Source of the DNA: JAPPLB01 sp965218555
GTDB lineage: Bacteria; Acidobacteriota; Terriglobia; Bryobacterales; UBA6623
NCBI GenBank assembly: GCA_965218555.1
Contig: OZ244625.1
Coordinates: 744,001 to 808,000, forward strand
Direction: 5' to 3'
DNA: 64,000 nucleotides
Below are positions 34,492 through 44,634 of this stretch, one piece after another. The number at the start of each line of letters is the position of its first letter. Position 1 is the stretch's first letter. The notes under the pieces are model-generated. The model was not told where the DNA came from and made no database searches. It saw only the letters and a program-made list of their open reading frames with translations. Position numbers and translations under genes: made by a program.

Positions 34492-36837
34492 CTACTTGAC
34501 CACGGCTTTGCAGAGTCCGGCGTTGCTCCCGCGGTCGCGGACCCGCAGCGTCACCAAGCGCTCATGGTCAGCCGTCTCGTCGAGACGGATCGTAAAGGTT
34601 TCCTTTTGGGAATCGACGACGCCGTCGTCGGCGAGAACGGGCACCCAGCGGCCGGCGTTGATGGAGTATTCCGCCTGGCGCAACATGGAGCCGGCGTCTT
34701 GCGCCTCGAAGCGGATTACCTGCCGGCCATCGACGCCGAGCAAGCGGACAGCGGGCGGCGTGTGATCGACGATCACGGGCTCGCTCACTCGAAACGCCGT
34801 GCGCGTCTTGTCGGGCGGATTCGAACGGCCGTCGGAGACCTCGACGCGAAAGCGGTACGATCCGTCGGCGAGGGTGTCGCTGTCGATAAGGAGAGACTTC
34901 TCTTTGATTTCATCCTTGACGAGCTTCCAGGCGGATTCTCCGTCGCCGCGAAAACGCACCGCTGCAAGCAGGTCGTCCCCGTCGGGGTCGGTAGCAGACC
35001 AGGTAATCTTCAGCTTGCGCTGCGGACCGGCGGCGCGGGCGCCGGTGCTTTCTGTCGGGCTGGTCGAAGCTACCGAACCGGTGTCGATCACGGTGATGCT
35101 GTAAGCCGCGGCGGTGTCGGCCGTCGATGTATCCTTCTCAAGGCTCGTGTCCTGGGCGCTGGATGCTGAGACGCTGATGCTGTCGACCCGCGGCGCGCGG
35201 TTCCGAGGCAAGTAGGTGAGCCGCAAGGCGCTGAGCGTGGGTGAGCTTTCGGAGCGCCCGTTCAATCGGGCTTGCCATTGGACGTACCTCGCCGGCGGCG
35301 ATGTGATCGGGCCGCCGCGCCACGTTCCTTCCTCGATCGCAACCGGCTCCGACCAGTTGCTCCAGCCGGCGTCGGGCTTCGCGGAATTGCCGCTGCGTGT
35401 CCGAAACTCGATGCCCGTGCCGTTCGGCAGCGTCCCCTGCCAGGAGAGCCGGCCCCAAATTGCAGCCGACTTGGCGTCGTGCGCCACCGACAGATAAGAG
35501 CCGGGTTTCGATGGCTCACCGCCAAAGCGCAAGAGGTTACCGGCGTGCGCCGTAGCGATCCATCGTTCGCCTCCGCTGGTGACAAGCTGCGTGATCTCAT
35601 CCTGGCCGGTCTGCGTCTCCAGAGTGACTTGGCCATCCTGATTCACGCTGTAGATGCGGCCTCCCTTGTCCGTCGCGAAGAGGACCCCCTCTCGGCCCGC
35701 ACCAGGGAGGGTCAGCGCCAGTAAACCTTCGGAGTCCGATTTCCAAACTTTCTCGACTTGGAGATCGCTGCCGACGCGCAGCAGTTCCGACCTGTCAATG
35801 CCGGCTATGGTGATGACGGGTTGGGAAACGGTAACCGCGCTTTGCGGTTGGGTGGTCCCGCTGGTTTGGGAGCCGGGCTTCTGCATGACTTTGGGGTCGT
35901 TTCCGAGCGAGGCGGTCACGGTGATTGTTGTCGCAGCAGCACCTTGCGCGGTCCCGACCGAGGCTCCGCCGTCGCCTCCGAATGATGAATAACCGCCTCC
36001 GACTCCGGCCGCGAAAATAGCGCCTTCCGGCGTGACCAGAAGATTACGGATCTCGGGCATATCGGAGTCATACAGGGCGAAGGCCTTACCCTTGCTTTCG
36101 ATGCGATAGAGGATGCCGTTGGGGTCCGTACCCGCCAGCAAGCGGCCTTGGCCGTCAAGCGCCAGACTGACGACGTGGCGTTGGCCGCTTTCGTAGTAGA
36201 GTTCACCCTTGCCGCGGCCGGTCACGCGGTAGATCTTTCCCTTGTCACCGGTTCCGACGAACAGGTCAGGAGCCGCATCCTTGCTCTGGGCTTGGGCGAA
36301 GGAGAGGGACCAGATGTAGGTCTGCTCGGGGTCGAAGTAGACCTCGTGCTCCCCCTTATTGTTGATCCGATAGACTTTGCCATTCGGGGAAGTGCCTGCG
36401 AAAACGGCGCCGTCGGAAGCCACCGCCAAAGCGAAGACCTCGATTTCAGGAGCGCTCCACAACAGGGTGCTCTTGCCTTTGGGGCTGATGCGGTAGACGT
36501 TGCCCTGGTGACCTGTTCCGACGAACAGAGAGCCCTCCGGTCCGGCGGCGACACTCCAGATCAAAGGTTGATCCGAAGAAAAGACGGTATCGAGAGCCGG
36601 GGCGATGACGAGCGAGCCGTCCGGTTGAACCGACAGGTTTTCGAGCTTGCCGGCCACGAACTGGGCGTATTCGGTTGTCTCCCAGACCTGACTCGTCGCC
36701 GCCGGCAAAACGCCGGATGCGAACAGCAACAGCGGGATGCAAGATGCCGCTCGCCACGAGCGGCCGGCAGCCGGTGTAGAAGGCGTGCTCCGGTGGCGCC
36801 GTGCTATCGCAAGGGACCGCGAGGGGAAGGAGATCAT
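34492..36837 (-). CDS. exported beta-propeller protein with Ig/FN3-like C-terminal domain
   Basis: About 781 residues from ATG 36837, chosen because it overlaps the TGA of the upstream S55 gene by four bases. A hydrophobic segment near 35-50 (ASCIPLLLFASGVLPAA) acts as the export signal. Repeats of the type SLFVGTGHQGNVYRI, AVFAGTSPNGKVYRI and RLLAGTDPNGILYRI form a propeller in the first half. The second half has beta-sandwich features (PLSALRLTYLPRNRAPRVDS) and a late FN3-like part. Function unknown. Translational coupling to an S55 protease suggests a shared envelope role. Confidence 0.85.
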   Translation of the reverse strand: MISFPSRSLAIARRHRSTPSTPAAGRSWRAASCIPLLLFASGVLPAATSQVWETTEYAQFVAGKLENLSVQPDGSLVIAPALDTVFSSDQPLIWSVAAGPEGSLFVGTGHQGNVYRISPKGKSTLLWSAPEIEVFALAVASDGAVFAGTSPNGKVYRINNKGEHEVYFDPEQTYIWSLSFAQAQSKDAAPDLFVGTGDKGKIYRVTGRGKGELYYESGQRHVVSLALDGQGRLLAGTDPNGILYRIESKGKAFALYDSDMPEIRNLLVTPEGAIFAAGVGGGYSSFGGDGGASVGTAQGAAATTITVTASLGNDPKVMQKPGSQTSGTTQPQSAVTVSQPVITIAGIDRSELLRVGSDLQVEKVWKSDSEGLLALTLPGAGREGVLFATDKGGRIYSVNQDGQVTLETQTGQDEITQLVTSGGERWIATAHAGNLLRFGGEPSKPGSYLSVAHDAKSAAIWGRLSWQGTLPNGTGIEFRTRSGNSAKPDAGWSNWSEPVAIEEGTWRGGPITSPPARYVQWQARLNGRSESSPTLSALRLTYLPRNRAPRVDSISVSASSAQDTSLEKDTSTADTAAAYSITVIDTGSVASTSPTESTGARAAGPQRKLKITWSATDPDGDDLLAAVRFRGDGESAWKLVKDEIKEKSLLIDSDTLADGSYRFRVEVSDGRSNPPDKTRTAFRVSEPVIVDHTPPAVRLLGVDGRQVIRFEAQDAGSMLRQAEYSINAGRWVPVLADDGVVDSQKETFTIRLDETADHERLVTLRVRDRGSNAGLCKAVVK

Positions 36838-38624
36838 TCGATAACCATGATGCATGTATTGACGCTGCCTCGGACGACACTATCGAGGCCATCGATCTCG
36901 TACTCGTCGAGAGTCGACTGATACTCCGCCGCAACGCCGCCGCCTTGCGCCCGGGAAGAGGACAGGAGCGCGAGCACGGAAGTGGGGGGCGCCGGCAGTC
37001 GTTCCGTATCGATCTGAAACGCCTGTGCCCGACGCCATACGCGGATGTAGAGCCTGTTGTTGCGGCGCAGGCGGTTCATGGCGCGCACGAGCTTGGAGGG
37101 ATCCTGAGCACGTGTGGTGGACGCGAAGGTCCGCCACTCCAGCAGATTGAGCGAGCCACCGTCCGCGAAGGTGACCTCGATCGGCCCCGGTTTGGCGCCC
37201 GGCGGAATCTGAAACAGCGTTCTCTTGATGACCTCCTTGCCAGCGTCGTTACGGAGGGCCGCGGCGAGTTCGACGGTCTCTCCAGCGCGAGCACGCGTTT
37301 TCGACACCCAGCCGCGATCGATGTCAAGCCGGCGATCCTTGTCAACGGCCTCGACCGCAAGACGGATGCTTTGGGGCGAGACCGCCTCGAAGCCGCTTTC
37401 CAGAAGATACGCAAAGGGGATGCTCGTTAGAGTCGCGAGCTGCAGCGCAACCCCGTTGGACCCGGCGAACATGTTGTCGAGGCGCAATGGCGGGATGCCG
37501 TCTCCGAGATCGACCTGTCCGCGGACGCGGTAGCTCGATGCGCCGACTTGCCGCTCGGTCGTATCCACCGCCGAGAACAAGGCTATCTGCATGAGAAACG
37601 GCGAGAGCGTGCGGTCGTCTACGAGGTTCATCTCGTAGCGCCGCGATCGACCATTGGAGGTGAGATCGATCTCGAGCGGGACCATCCGGACAGAGCGTCC
37701 CAACTCGCCGGTGATGCCGGTGCCGCGGTCTTGCGTGACGGCGCCGAGCCGCCCGCCGGATGCCGAGATCTTGAACGAGTTGTTGAGGTTGGGAACCGTC
37801 GTGATCACCGATGAACCAAGGAGCGGCATTTCGGTGGGGCCGCTCGCCAGGAAACGATGTCCGAACGCGTAGAGCCGTTCTCCGGCGACGTGGGTGACCG
37901 TGCCGGAAGCGCTGAGTTCCAAATCCCCCTCGATGAGCGCTACGGAGACCATTGACCCCGGCTCGGGGCGGCGAGGTTTTTCGGCATCCACTCCCTGTCC
38001 GCCCAGGCCTTGCGAGGGCCGCAACCCGAGACCGCGTAAACGCTCGCCGAAGACCTCGAAGGTTCGTTCCGAGAAACCGGCCATGGCGACGGGAGTCGCG
38101 ATCGGGAGCAGTCTGGGCTCGCTGCCCAAGGGGCGTGGACCCTCGGGAAGCAGATCGGCCTCGGGGTCGGGAAGGAACCTCGGGACTCCACCAGCGTCGA
38201 CCAAGCGCAGCTTGGAAGAGTTGCCGGAGCGGGCGCTCTGCGGGGGAGAATCGTCGAGCTGCCCGATCATTTCGTGAATCGGGCGAATGCCCGCAATCGG
38301 CTCGGTCGAAAAGGGGAACGAATAGGCGATCGCTCCGGCGAGCTTGCCGTCCAAGTACACAGGACTGCCGCTCATCCCGGCAGCAACCCCCATCTGGTCC
38401 AGGGTCCCGCCTTCCAACCGTCCCAGAATCAACGATTGGCCGGGCGCGATGTTCCTCAGGACACCGAGGATCTCAACCCGGAACTCCTCCACGTGCTCGC
38501 CCGTAAACACGGTCTTGCCAACTCCTCTCATCCCGGCCTTGACCTGGTCGAGCGGAAGAAGGTCCGCCGCGGCCAGAGGGAGTCCGGCGAGCAGCAGGCC
38601 GAGGATGAGTGAGCGCTGGAGCAC
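36834..38624 (-). CDS. SpoIVB-type S55 peptidase-domain protein
   Basis: 596 residues with a signal peptide (MLQRSLILGLLLAGLPLAAA) and an S55 peptidase domain: LDQVKAGMRGVGKTVFTG, then GVAAGMSGSPVYLDGKLAGA with the nucleophilic serine in the SGS at 85-87. S55 peptidases are serine proteases best known from SpoIVB of sporulating Bacillus, yet nothing here suggests sporulation. The C-terminal half is beta-rich and ends in a Pro/Ser tail. It is translationally coupled to the beta-propeller gene. It may be a periplasmic signalling protease. Confidence 0.85.
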   Translation of the reverse strand: MLQRSLILGLLLAGLPLAAADLLPLDQVKAGMRGVGKTVFTGEHVEEFRVEILGVLRNIAPGQSLILGRLEGGTLDQMGVAAGMSGSPVYLDGKLAGAIAYSFPFSTEPIAGIRPIHEMIGQLDDSPPQSARSGNSSKLRLVDAGGVPRFLPDPEADLLPEGPRPLGSEPRLLPIATPVAMAGFSERTFEVFGERLRGLGLRPSQGLGGQGVDAEKPRRPEPGSMVSVALIEGDLELSASGTVTHVAGERLYAFGHRFLASGPTEMPLLGSSVITTVPNLNNSFKISASGGRLGAVTQDRGTGITGELGRSVRMVPLEIDLTSNGRSRRYEMNLVDDRTLSPFLMQIALFSAVDTTERQVGASSYRVRGQVDLGDGIPPLRLDNMFAGSNGVALQLATLTSIPFAYLLESGFEAVSPQSIRLAVEAVDKDRRLDIDRGWVSKTRARAGETVELAAALRNDAGKEVIKRTLFQIPPGAKPGPIEVTFADGGSLNLLEWRTFASTTRAQDPSKLVRAMNRLRRNNRLYIRVWRRAQAFQIDTERLPAPPTSVLALLSSSRAQGGGVAAEYQSTLDEYEIDGLDSVVRGSVNTCIMVIE

Positions 38625-38901
38625 GGCTGGCTCTATTTTACCCCCCGCCCGGAGTTCTCCGGCGGAGGCAAGCCTGAGCCGTAATCCGAACGTGGATCGA
38701 AGCCCTTTAATGACGACAAGGTCTGATGCCAGAGCGCTTCATCAGCAAGAGCATGCCCGCGCGGCTGAAGAAAGTGGGGCTCCTGTGGGAGGATTTCCGG
38801 AACCACCGGAAGTGTATCGAGCCGGTTCTCGAAAGAATACGCGCCGAGATTCGGGCAGAAGATCCTCACGCCTTGCATCCTTCGAGACGAGGCTGCCCGG
38901 C

Positions 38902-41712
38902 TCAGGCGCTACGGACAGCCTGGACGTCTCCATTGACACCGAGAAACTGCGCGAGCGCCTGTCCGGTGTAGCTTCGATCGGATCGCATCACGTCTTCCGG
39001 CGTACCTTGGGCCACGATCTCTCCACCCTGCTCTCCGCCCTCAGGCCCCAAGTCGATAATCCAATCGGCGGCTTTGATGACGTCGAGGTTGTGCTCGATG
39101 ACGATCACCGTGTTGCCGTGATCGGCCAGGCGATGGAGCACTTCGAGCAGCTTCTTGACGTCGTCGAAGTGCAGTCCGGTGGTCGGCTCATCCAGTAGAT
39201 AGAGGGTGCGTCCGGTCTGGCGCTTGCTCAGCTCGCGGGCGAGCTTGATTCGTTGGGCTTCACCACCGGAGAGAGTCGTCGACGATTGCCCGAGGTGGAT
39301 GTAGTCGAGACCGACATCGAGCAGGGTCTGGAGCTTCGGCTGGATCTGAGGCAGGTTTTCCATGAGCGGCGCGGCTTCTTCGACGGTGGCCTCGAGCAGG
39401 TCGGCGATCGACCAGCCTTTGTACTTCACCTGCAGAGTTTCGTGGTTGTAGCGGCGTCCTCGGCAGGAGTCGCACGTGACGTAGACGTCGGGAAGGAAGT
39501 TCATCTCGATGCGAATCTGCCCGTCGCCCTGGCAAGCCTCGCAGCGGCCGCCCTTGACGTTGAAGCTGAAGCGCCCTTGCGCGTAGCCTCGTGCGCGCGA
39601 TTCGGGAAGCATGGCGTAGAGAGCGCGGATCGGCGTGAACACGCCGGTATAGGTGGCGGGGTTCGATCGCGGCGTGCGGCCGATAGGGGACTGATCGATG
39701 CGGACAACCTTGTCGACGTGGTCGATGCCCTCGATGCGGCGATGGGCGCCCGGGACGGTGATCGAGCGGTTGATCTTGCGGGCGAGCGCCGGGTAGAGGA
39801 TGTCGTTCATCAGGGTCGATTTACCGCTGCCGGAAACACCGGTCATCACGATAAAGCGGCCCAAGGGAAACGTGACGTCGATATCCCGGAGGTTATGCTC
39901 GCGGGCGCCCCGAACCGTGAGCACTTCGTTGTCGGGAGCCCGGCGCACAAACGGCATCGGGACGATCTTCCGTCCACTGAGGTACTGACCGGTGAGGGAT
40001 GCGGGCGTCTCCGCAACCTGCTTCGGTGTTCCGTGAGCCACGAGATTGCCGCCCAGGCGGCCGGCTCCGATGCCCAGGTCGACAACGTAGTCGGCCCGCT
40101 GGATCGTCTCGAAGTCGTGTTCAACGATGACAATCGTGTTGCCGAGATCGCGGAGCTGCGAGAGAGTCGTGAGAAGGCGGTCGTTGTCGCGAGCGTGAAG
40201 CCCGATGGACGGCTCGTCGAGAACATAGAGGACTCCGCGCAGTTCCGACCCAATCTGCGTGGCGAGGCGGACGCGCTGGGCTTCACCCCCGGAGAGCGTC
40301 GCGGCGGAGCGGTCAAGGCTGAGATAGTCAAGGCCGACAGCGAGCAGGAAGCGGATGCGCCGGCGGACCTCTTCGACGATGCGGCCCGCGAGCTGTTTTT
40401 CGCGCTCGGTGAGTTCGAGGTTTTGGGCCACCTCGAGAGCCTTGCGGGCAGGGAGCGCGACGAAGTCAGCGATCGACAATTCGGCGAGTTGGACGGCGAG
40501 GCTTTCCCGCTTGAGCCGGCGGCCGTTGCACGACGCGCAGGGGGCGGGAGACATGAAGCGAGCCAACCAGGAGCGGAAGTTTTCCGTGGCAAAGGACGAG
40601 CGCCACTCGTCGAGCAGACCGACGAGTCCTCGGAAGGGATTACGCGTCTTGCCGGCTGCGATGTCCTCGCCGCCGAAGAGCAGGCGCTTCTGCTGTTCGA
40701 AGGTGAGCTCCTCGAAAGCTTTCCGGTACGGGATGCGAAGCTTCTTGGCGCCGGCGATCAGGCCGCTTTCAACACGCGGGGGCAACAGGCCGGTTGCGAT
40801 GCCACCCTCAAGCAACGGCTTGCCGGCGTCGGCAATGATCTTGTCGGGATCGAAGTCCCAGCGGCTGCCGAGGCCGCTGCACGTTTCACAGGCGCCATAC
40901 GGGCTGTTGAACGAGAATGAGCGCGGCTCCAGAACCGGAACATTGGCTCCGCAGAGGGTGCAGGCAAGCTTCTCGGAGTACAGTTTTTCTTCGCCGCCGA
41001 TCTCGGCGACGACGACTAGACCGCCGGCCATCCTGGTGGCGGTTCGGATCGAGTTTTCGACCCGTTTCGCCTGGCCTTCGCGAACGGTAATCCGATCCAC
41101 GACGACTTCGATGGTGTGGTTGCGCCGGCGGTCGAGGTGGATATCGTCCTCGAGAGAAACGATCTCGCCGTCGACGCGGGCTTTGAGGAATCCGAGCCGC
41201 GCGAGGCGATCGAACTCCTTCCGGTACTCGCCCTTGCGGCCACGGACAATGGGCGCGAGGATCATCACCTTGCGGCCGAGTTGCTCTCCGAGGATGCGGC
41301 GCACGATCTGCTCGGCCGACTGGCGCCGGATCGGCACCTGGCAATTCGGACAGAACGGCGTGCCGATCGAGGAGTACAGCAGCCGCAGATAGTCGTAAAC
41401 CTCGGTGATCGTGCCCACCGTGGAACGGGGGCTGCGGCTGGTTGTTTTCTGCTCGATCGAAAGAGCCGGGCTCAGGCCTTCGATGGAATCGACTTCGGGG
41501 CGTTCCATCTGATCGAGAAACTGCCGGGCGTAGGGCGACAGGGTCTCGACGTAGCGGCGTTGGCCTTCGGCGTAGATCGTGTCGAACGCGAGCGAGGACT
41601 TGCCCGAGCCGGACAGGCCGGTAATGACCGTCAGGCTGTCGCGCGGAATCTCGACATTGACGTTCTTGAGATTGTGCTGACGGGCTCCGCGAACGGTAAT
41701 GCGATCGAGCAT
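38902..41712 (-). CDS. uvrA: excinuclease ABC subunit A
   Basis: DNA-damage recognition ATPase of nucleotide excision repair. The 936 residues contain two ABC modules: Walker A GLSGSGKSSLAFDTIYAEG and GVSGSGKSTLMND, and signature LSGGEAQRVRLATQIG and LSGGEAQRIKLARELSK. Zinc sites are CTLCGAN...CETCSG and CEACQGDG...CDSCRG. Length is typical of UvrA1. It is a single gene on the minus strand, with no uvrB nearby. Confidence 0.98.
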   Translation of the reverse strand: MLDRITVRGARQHNLKNVNVEIPRDSLTVITGLSGSGKSSLAFDTIYAEGQRRYVETLSPYARQFLDQMERPEVDSIEGLSPALSIEQKTTSRSPRSTVGTITEVYDYLRLLYSSIGTPFCPNCQVPIRRQSAEQIVRRILGEQLGRKVMILAPIVRGRKGEYRKEFDRLARLGFLKARVDGEIVSLEDDIHLDRRRNHTIEVVVDRITVREGQAKRVENSIRTATRMAGGLVVVAEIGGEEKLYSEKLACTLCGANVPVLEPRSFSFNSPYGACETCSGLGSRWDFDPDKIIADAGKPLLEGGIATGLLPPRVESGLIAGAKKLRIPYRKAFEELTFEQQKRLLFGGEDIAAGKTRNPFRGLVGLLDEWRSSFATENFRSWLARFMSPAPCASCNGRRLKRESLAVQLAELSIADFVALPARKALEVAQNLELTEREKQLAGRIVEEVRRRIRFLLAVGLDYLSLDRSAATLSGGEAQRVRLATQIGSELRGVLYVLDEPSIGLHARDNDRLLTTLSQLRDLGNTIVIVEHDFETIQRADYVVDLGIGAGRLGGNLVAHGTPKQVAETPASLTGQYLSGRKIVPMPFVRRAPDNEVLTVRGAREHNLRDIDVTFPLGRFIVMTGVSGSGKSTLMNDILYPALARKINRSITVPGAHRRIEGIDHVDKVVRIDQSPIGRTPRSNPATYTGVFTPIRALYAMLPESRARGYAQGRFSFNVKGGRCEACQGDGQIRIEMNFLPDVYVTCDSCRGRRYNHETLQVKYKGWSIADLLEATVEEAAPLMENLPQIQPKLQTLLDVGLDYIHLGQSSTTLSGGEAQRIKLARELSKRQTGRTLYLLDEPTTGLHFDDVKKLLEVLHRLADHGNTVIVIEHNLDVIKAADWIIDLGPEGGEQGGEIVAQGTPEDVMRSDRSYTGQALAQFLGVNGDVQAVRSA

Positions 41713-41885
41713 CGAGAGGGAAACAGACCAAGCGGAAGTCTCATTTTAGGCGATGTTCGAAACTGCAGCCGCCCGCTGCTCGATGGCGCTGGATGGAAGT
41801 CCCCACGCGAATGATGATATGCCCCAGGGGGCGCCCCGATGGTCACTCAGTCCCGTGGATCATCCTGCTTGCCGGGAGCGTTGCC

Positions 41886-42824
41886 CTAGTCACCAGGCTG
41901 CTTGTCTCTTTGCGACAGAACCCGGTGCTCGGGAGGCACGTCGTAAATCAAGTTCATCTCCGAGGCACCAAAAGCAATGGCTGTGGGACCGAAGCTAACC
42001 AAACCGCCGAACAAGAGTATCCCCATAGCATGAAAGTCACTGTACACCCCCATGAAGGGGATCCAAATTGCGGTTGTAACGGCAGCAGTGATCCATCCCG
42101 GCCAGCGTTTCGAGAACGGGCGCCGAGTCAGCACCTTGCGCACGGACTGCTTCTGCACGGTACGCGTTTGCCCGTCCTAGAGCACGAGCGTGATGGACTC
42201 GGCCGTGGCCGAGTGGAAACGGCCCTTGATCCTCCGGCTCTCCCGGGGGGCTGCGTCCTGGTACAGCAGCACCTTGGTCTTTGTATCGTGCGGCACGGCC
42301 TGCACTCGGGACCAGTCCGCCTTCTTCGCCACCTTCTTCGCCTCGGACGCTATCGCCATCCTGAGCCGCTGATAGGCGGCAGAGCCTTTGATCTTGTCGT
42401 TCTTCCGCGCAAAATCCCAGGGCAGCCTGCCGGCTATGCTGTACGCCCTCGGGTTGGCGCCCGCATCCAGCAACGCCTCGATCACTGCCGGGTCGGAGGT
42501 CTCCCGCGCCGCCCGATGCAGGGCGCTGAGTCCTTGTGTGTCCGGCTCGTTCGGATCCTCCCCGGCGCTGAGACAGGCTCTCACCTCCTCCACCGTAGCG
42601 GACTTAAAAAACTTCGGTGTTTTCCAGCCCTTGCAACTCTCCTCTGCCCCCGCCGCCGGCGGCAAGCCGGCCAGAAGCAGCAGGGGCACGAGCCCGGCAG
42701 CCGTGATCTTGAAACGGAAAAAGCCGTAACTCGTGTTTCGTGTCTCGTGTTTCGTGAAAAACCATCGGAAGTGGCCCGGAGCCGCTTTGAGAAGACGGCC
42801 GTGGTTCCGAGTGAGCCTCGTCAT
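41886..42824 (-). pseudogene. ankyrin/LSM-like exported protein split by in-frame TAG
   Basis: From a likely ATG 42824, a hydrophobic segment (ITAAGLVPLLLLAGLPPAAGA) is followed by two ankyrin-like repeats (EVRACLSAGEDPNEPDTQGL, PAVIEALLDAGANPRAYS). Then comes a small beta domain, KGRFHSATAESITLVL, which halts at TAG (42177-42179). In the same frame it continues DGQTRTVQKQSVRKVL and on to a C-terminal transmembrane segment and tail ending at 41886. The LSM-like strand pattern (S-x-T-L-x-L-x-D-G) runs straight across the stop, so the TAG probably replaced a Glu codon (GAG). It is either a nonsense-mutated pseudogene or a read-through case. Confidence 0.65.
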
Positions 42825-43004
42825 GGCAACGTCATGGTAGCACCGAGCTGACCTAAAGCTCCCGGTTAGAAACTGCGGTTCCGCGATGGGAGGATGTCCG
42901 GAACTCCGTTGCAAACGGCGACCCTGGGGCGCCTCTCGCCTGTGCTGCTTGGGCCTGAGCCTCGGGCTGCCGGGGATGAAGGCCCTGCTCCGCCGCGGGC
43001 GGTC

Positions 43005-44474
43005 TCAGAACTTACGCGACCACTCCTTGGGCCAGCGCTCGATGACGACTTTCTTGTCGGTGTAGAACTCGACCGAGTCGCGTCCCTGGCCGTGCAGGGC
43101 GCCGAGGAAACTGTCCTTCCATCCGCTGAAAGGGAAATAGGCCATCGGCGCGGCTACACCGATATTCACGCCCACGTTTCCGGTCGGCGCTTCATAACGG
43201 AACTTGCGGGCGGCCGCTCCGCTGGACGTGAAGATCGATGAGGCGTTCCCGTAGGGGTTCCGCGCGACGATATCGATGGCCTCATCCACCGAGGCGGCAT
43301 GCGTGAGGCTGAGTACGGGACCGAAGATCTCCGTCGAGGCAAGCGGCCCGGCGGGCGCCACGCCGTCGAGCACGGTCGGGCGGATGAAGTGACCACTTTC
43401 ATAGCCGTTGACTTGCGCCCCCCGGCCGTCGAGAATCGCCCGCGCACCCTGACCGGTCCCGGTTTCCACGGCGGCTTCGATGCGATCCTTGCTTTCGCGC
43501 GTGATGACCGGCCCCATTCCGACGCCGCCGTCAAGGCCGGAACCCACCCGGATCGAACCCGCTGCTTCAACGATTGCGTCGAGAAACGTCTTCTGCGCCG
43601 CGCCCACCGTGACGGCGACGGAGACGGCCAAGCAACGCTGGCCGGCGCAACCGAACGCGCTGTCGCTCACGATTTGCGTCGTCGCTTCCATATCCGCGTC
43701 GGGCAGGACGACGACATGGTTCTTCGCGCCGCCCTGACACTGCACACGTTTGCCGTTTTGCGCGGCTCGGGCGTAGACGTACTTCGCCACCGGCGTCGAG
43801 CCGACGAAACTGATTGCGCGGACATCGGGATGGTCGAGCAAGGCATCGACGGCCGGCTTGCCTCCGTTGACGAGATTGAGCACTCCGGCGGGGAGGTCGA
43901 GCTGTTCGATCAAGCCGAAGAACTTCTGCATCGTCAGCGGAACTTTCTCAGAGGGCTTGACGATCATCGCATTGCCGCAGGCGATGGCGTACGGCAGGAA
44001 CCACAATGGAATCATCGCCGGGAAGTTGAACGGCGTGATCGCCGCCACGACGCCGAGCGGCTGCCGGATCATGATTTCGTCGATCCCGCGGGCGACGTCT
44101 TCGAGGTTATAGCCCTGCATCAGCGTCGGGATGCCGCAAGCGACCTCTACGTTCTCAATGCCCCGCCGCAGTTCGCCTTTCGACTCAGCAAGAATCTTGC
44201 CGTTCTCGATCGTGATCGTGCGGGCCAACTCGTCGAGGTTATCCTCGAGAAGCTGCTTCAGGCGGAACAGGTATTGGATGCGCTCTTCGGGCGGCGTCTG
44301 TCTCCAATCAGGAAATGCGAGCGACGCCGCCTGCACGGCGCGATCGACGTCGGCAGCGCCATCCACAGGAACATGGGCCAGGACCTCGGCCGTCGCCGGG
44401 TTGATGACGTTACTGAACACATTTGCGGCCGAGGCCGTCCATTGCCCGCCGATGAAGTTGGGAACTGATTCCAT
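43005..44474 (-). CDS. mmsA: methylmalonate-semialdehyde dehydrogenase (CoA-acylating)
   Basis: Oxidises methylmalonate (or malonate) semialdehyde to propionyl- or acetyl-CoA with NAD and CoA, in valine and myo-inositol catabolism. The 489 residues are a typical ALDH fold. Catalytic Cys281 lies in FGCAGQRCLAVSVAV. The MMSDH-type ITPFNFPAMIPLWFLPYAIA and the SFVGSTPVAKYVYARAAQ segments match this subfamily. It is the last clearly chromosomal gene before the plasmid-like region. iolA is an alternative name in inositol clusters, but no inositol gene is near. Confidence 0.93.
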   Translation of the reverse strand: MESVPNFIGGQWTASAANVFSNVINPATAEVLAHVPVDGAADVDRAVQAASLAFPDWRQTPPEERIQYLFRLKQLLEDNLDELARTITIENGKILAESKGELRRGIENVEVACGIPTLMQGYNLEDVARGIDEIMIRQPLGVVAAITPFNFPAMIPLWFLPYAIACGNAMIVKPSEKVPLTMQKFFGLIEQLDLPAGVLNLVNGGKPAVDALLDHPDVRAISFVGSTPVAKYVYARAAQNGKRVQCQGGAKNHVVVLPDADMEATTQIVSDSAFGCAGQRCLAVSVAVTVGAAQKTFLDAIVEAAGSIRVGSGLDGGVGMGPVITRESKDRIEAAVETGTGQGARAILDGRGAQVNGYESGHFIRPTVLDGVAPAGPLASTEIFGPVLSLTHAASVDEAIDIVARNPYGNASSIFTSSGAAARKFRYEAPTGNVGVNIGVAAPMAYFPFSGWKDSFLGALHGQGRDSVEFYTDKKVVIERWPKEWSRKF

Positions 44475-44634
44475 TGAAGTCGCCTTTTCGCCTTGTCTGA
44501 ACCTGCCTACCCATGTTGCCGCAAAGCCGGTCTGTCCATAACGCGGCCTGGATGCGTTGCTAAAGTATTAACACTATATGGTGTACGCATAGCGCTTCTA
44601 GCATTTCAGTGTGTCGGGCAGCCCGGAGGCTGCC
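44475..44634. other. junction between chromosomal and plasmid-like gene content
   Basis: This stretch separates mmsA from the replication initiator gene. Divergent promoters are expected here, and the AT-rich stretch near 44563-44590 (AAAGTATTAACACTATATGG) stands out from its surroundings. I found no tRNA gene and no obvious direct repeat that would mark an att site. The right end of the element is outside the window, so an att comparison cannot be made. Confidence 0.4.

Noticed and set aside
38633..38901. Short frames on both strands between uvrA and the S55 gene
   Set aside because: No conserved pattern, antisense to each other, and lacking ribosome-binding sites.
44475..44634. tRNA or att site at the element boundary
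   Set aside because: No cloverleaf-like sequence or repeated core could be found; the other end is outside the window.
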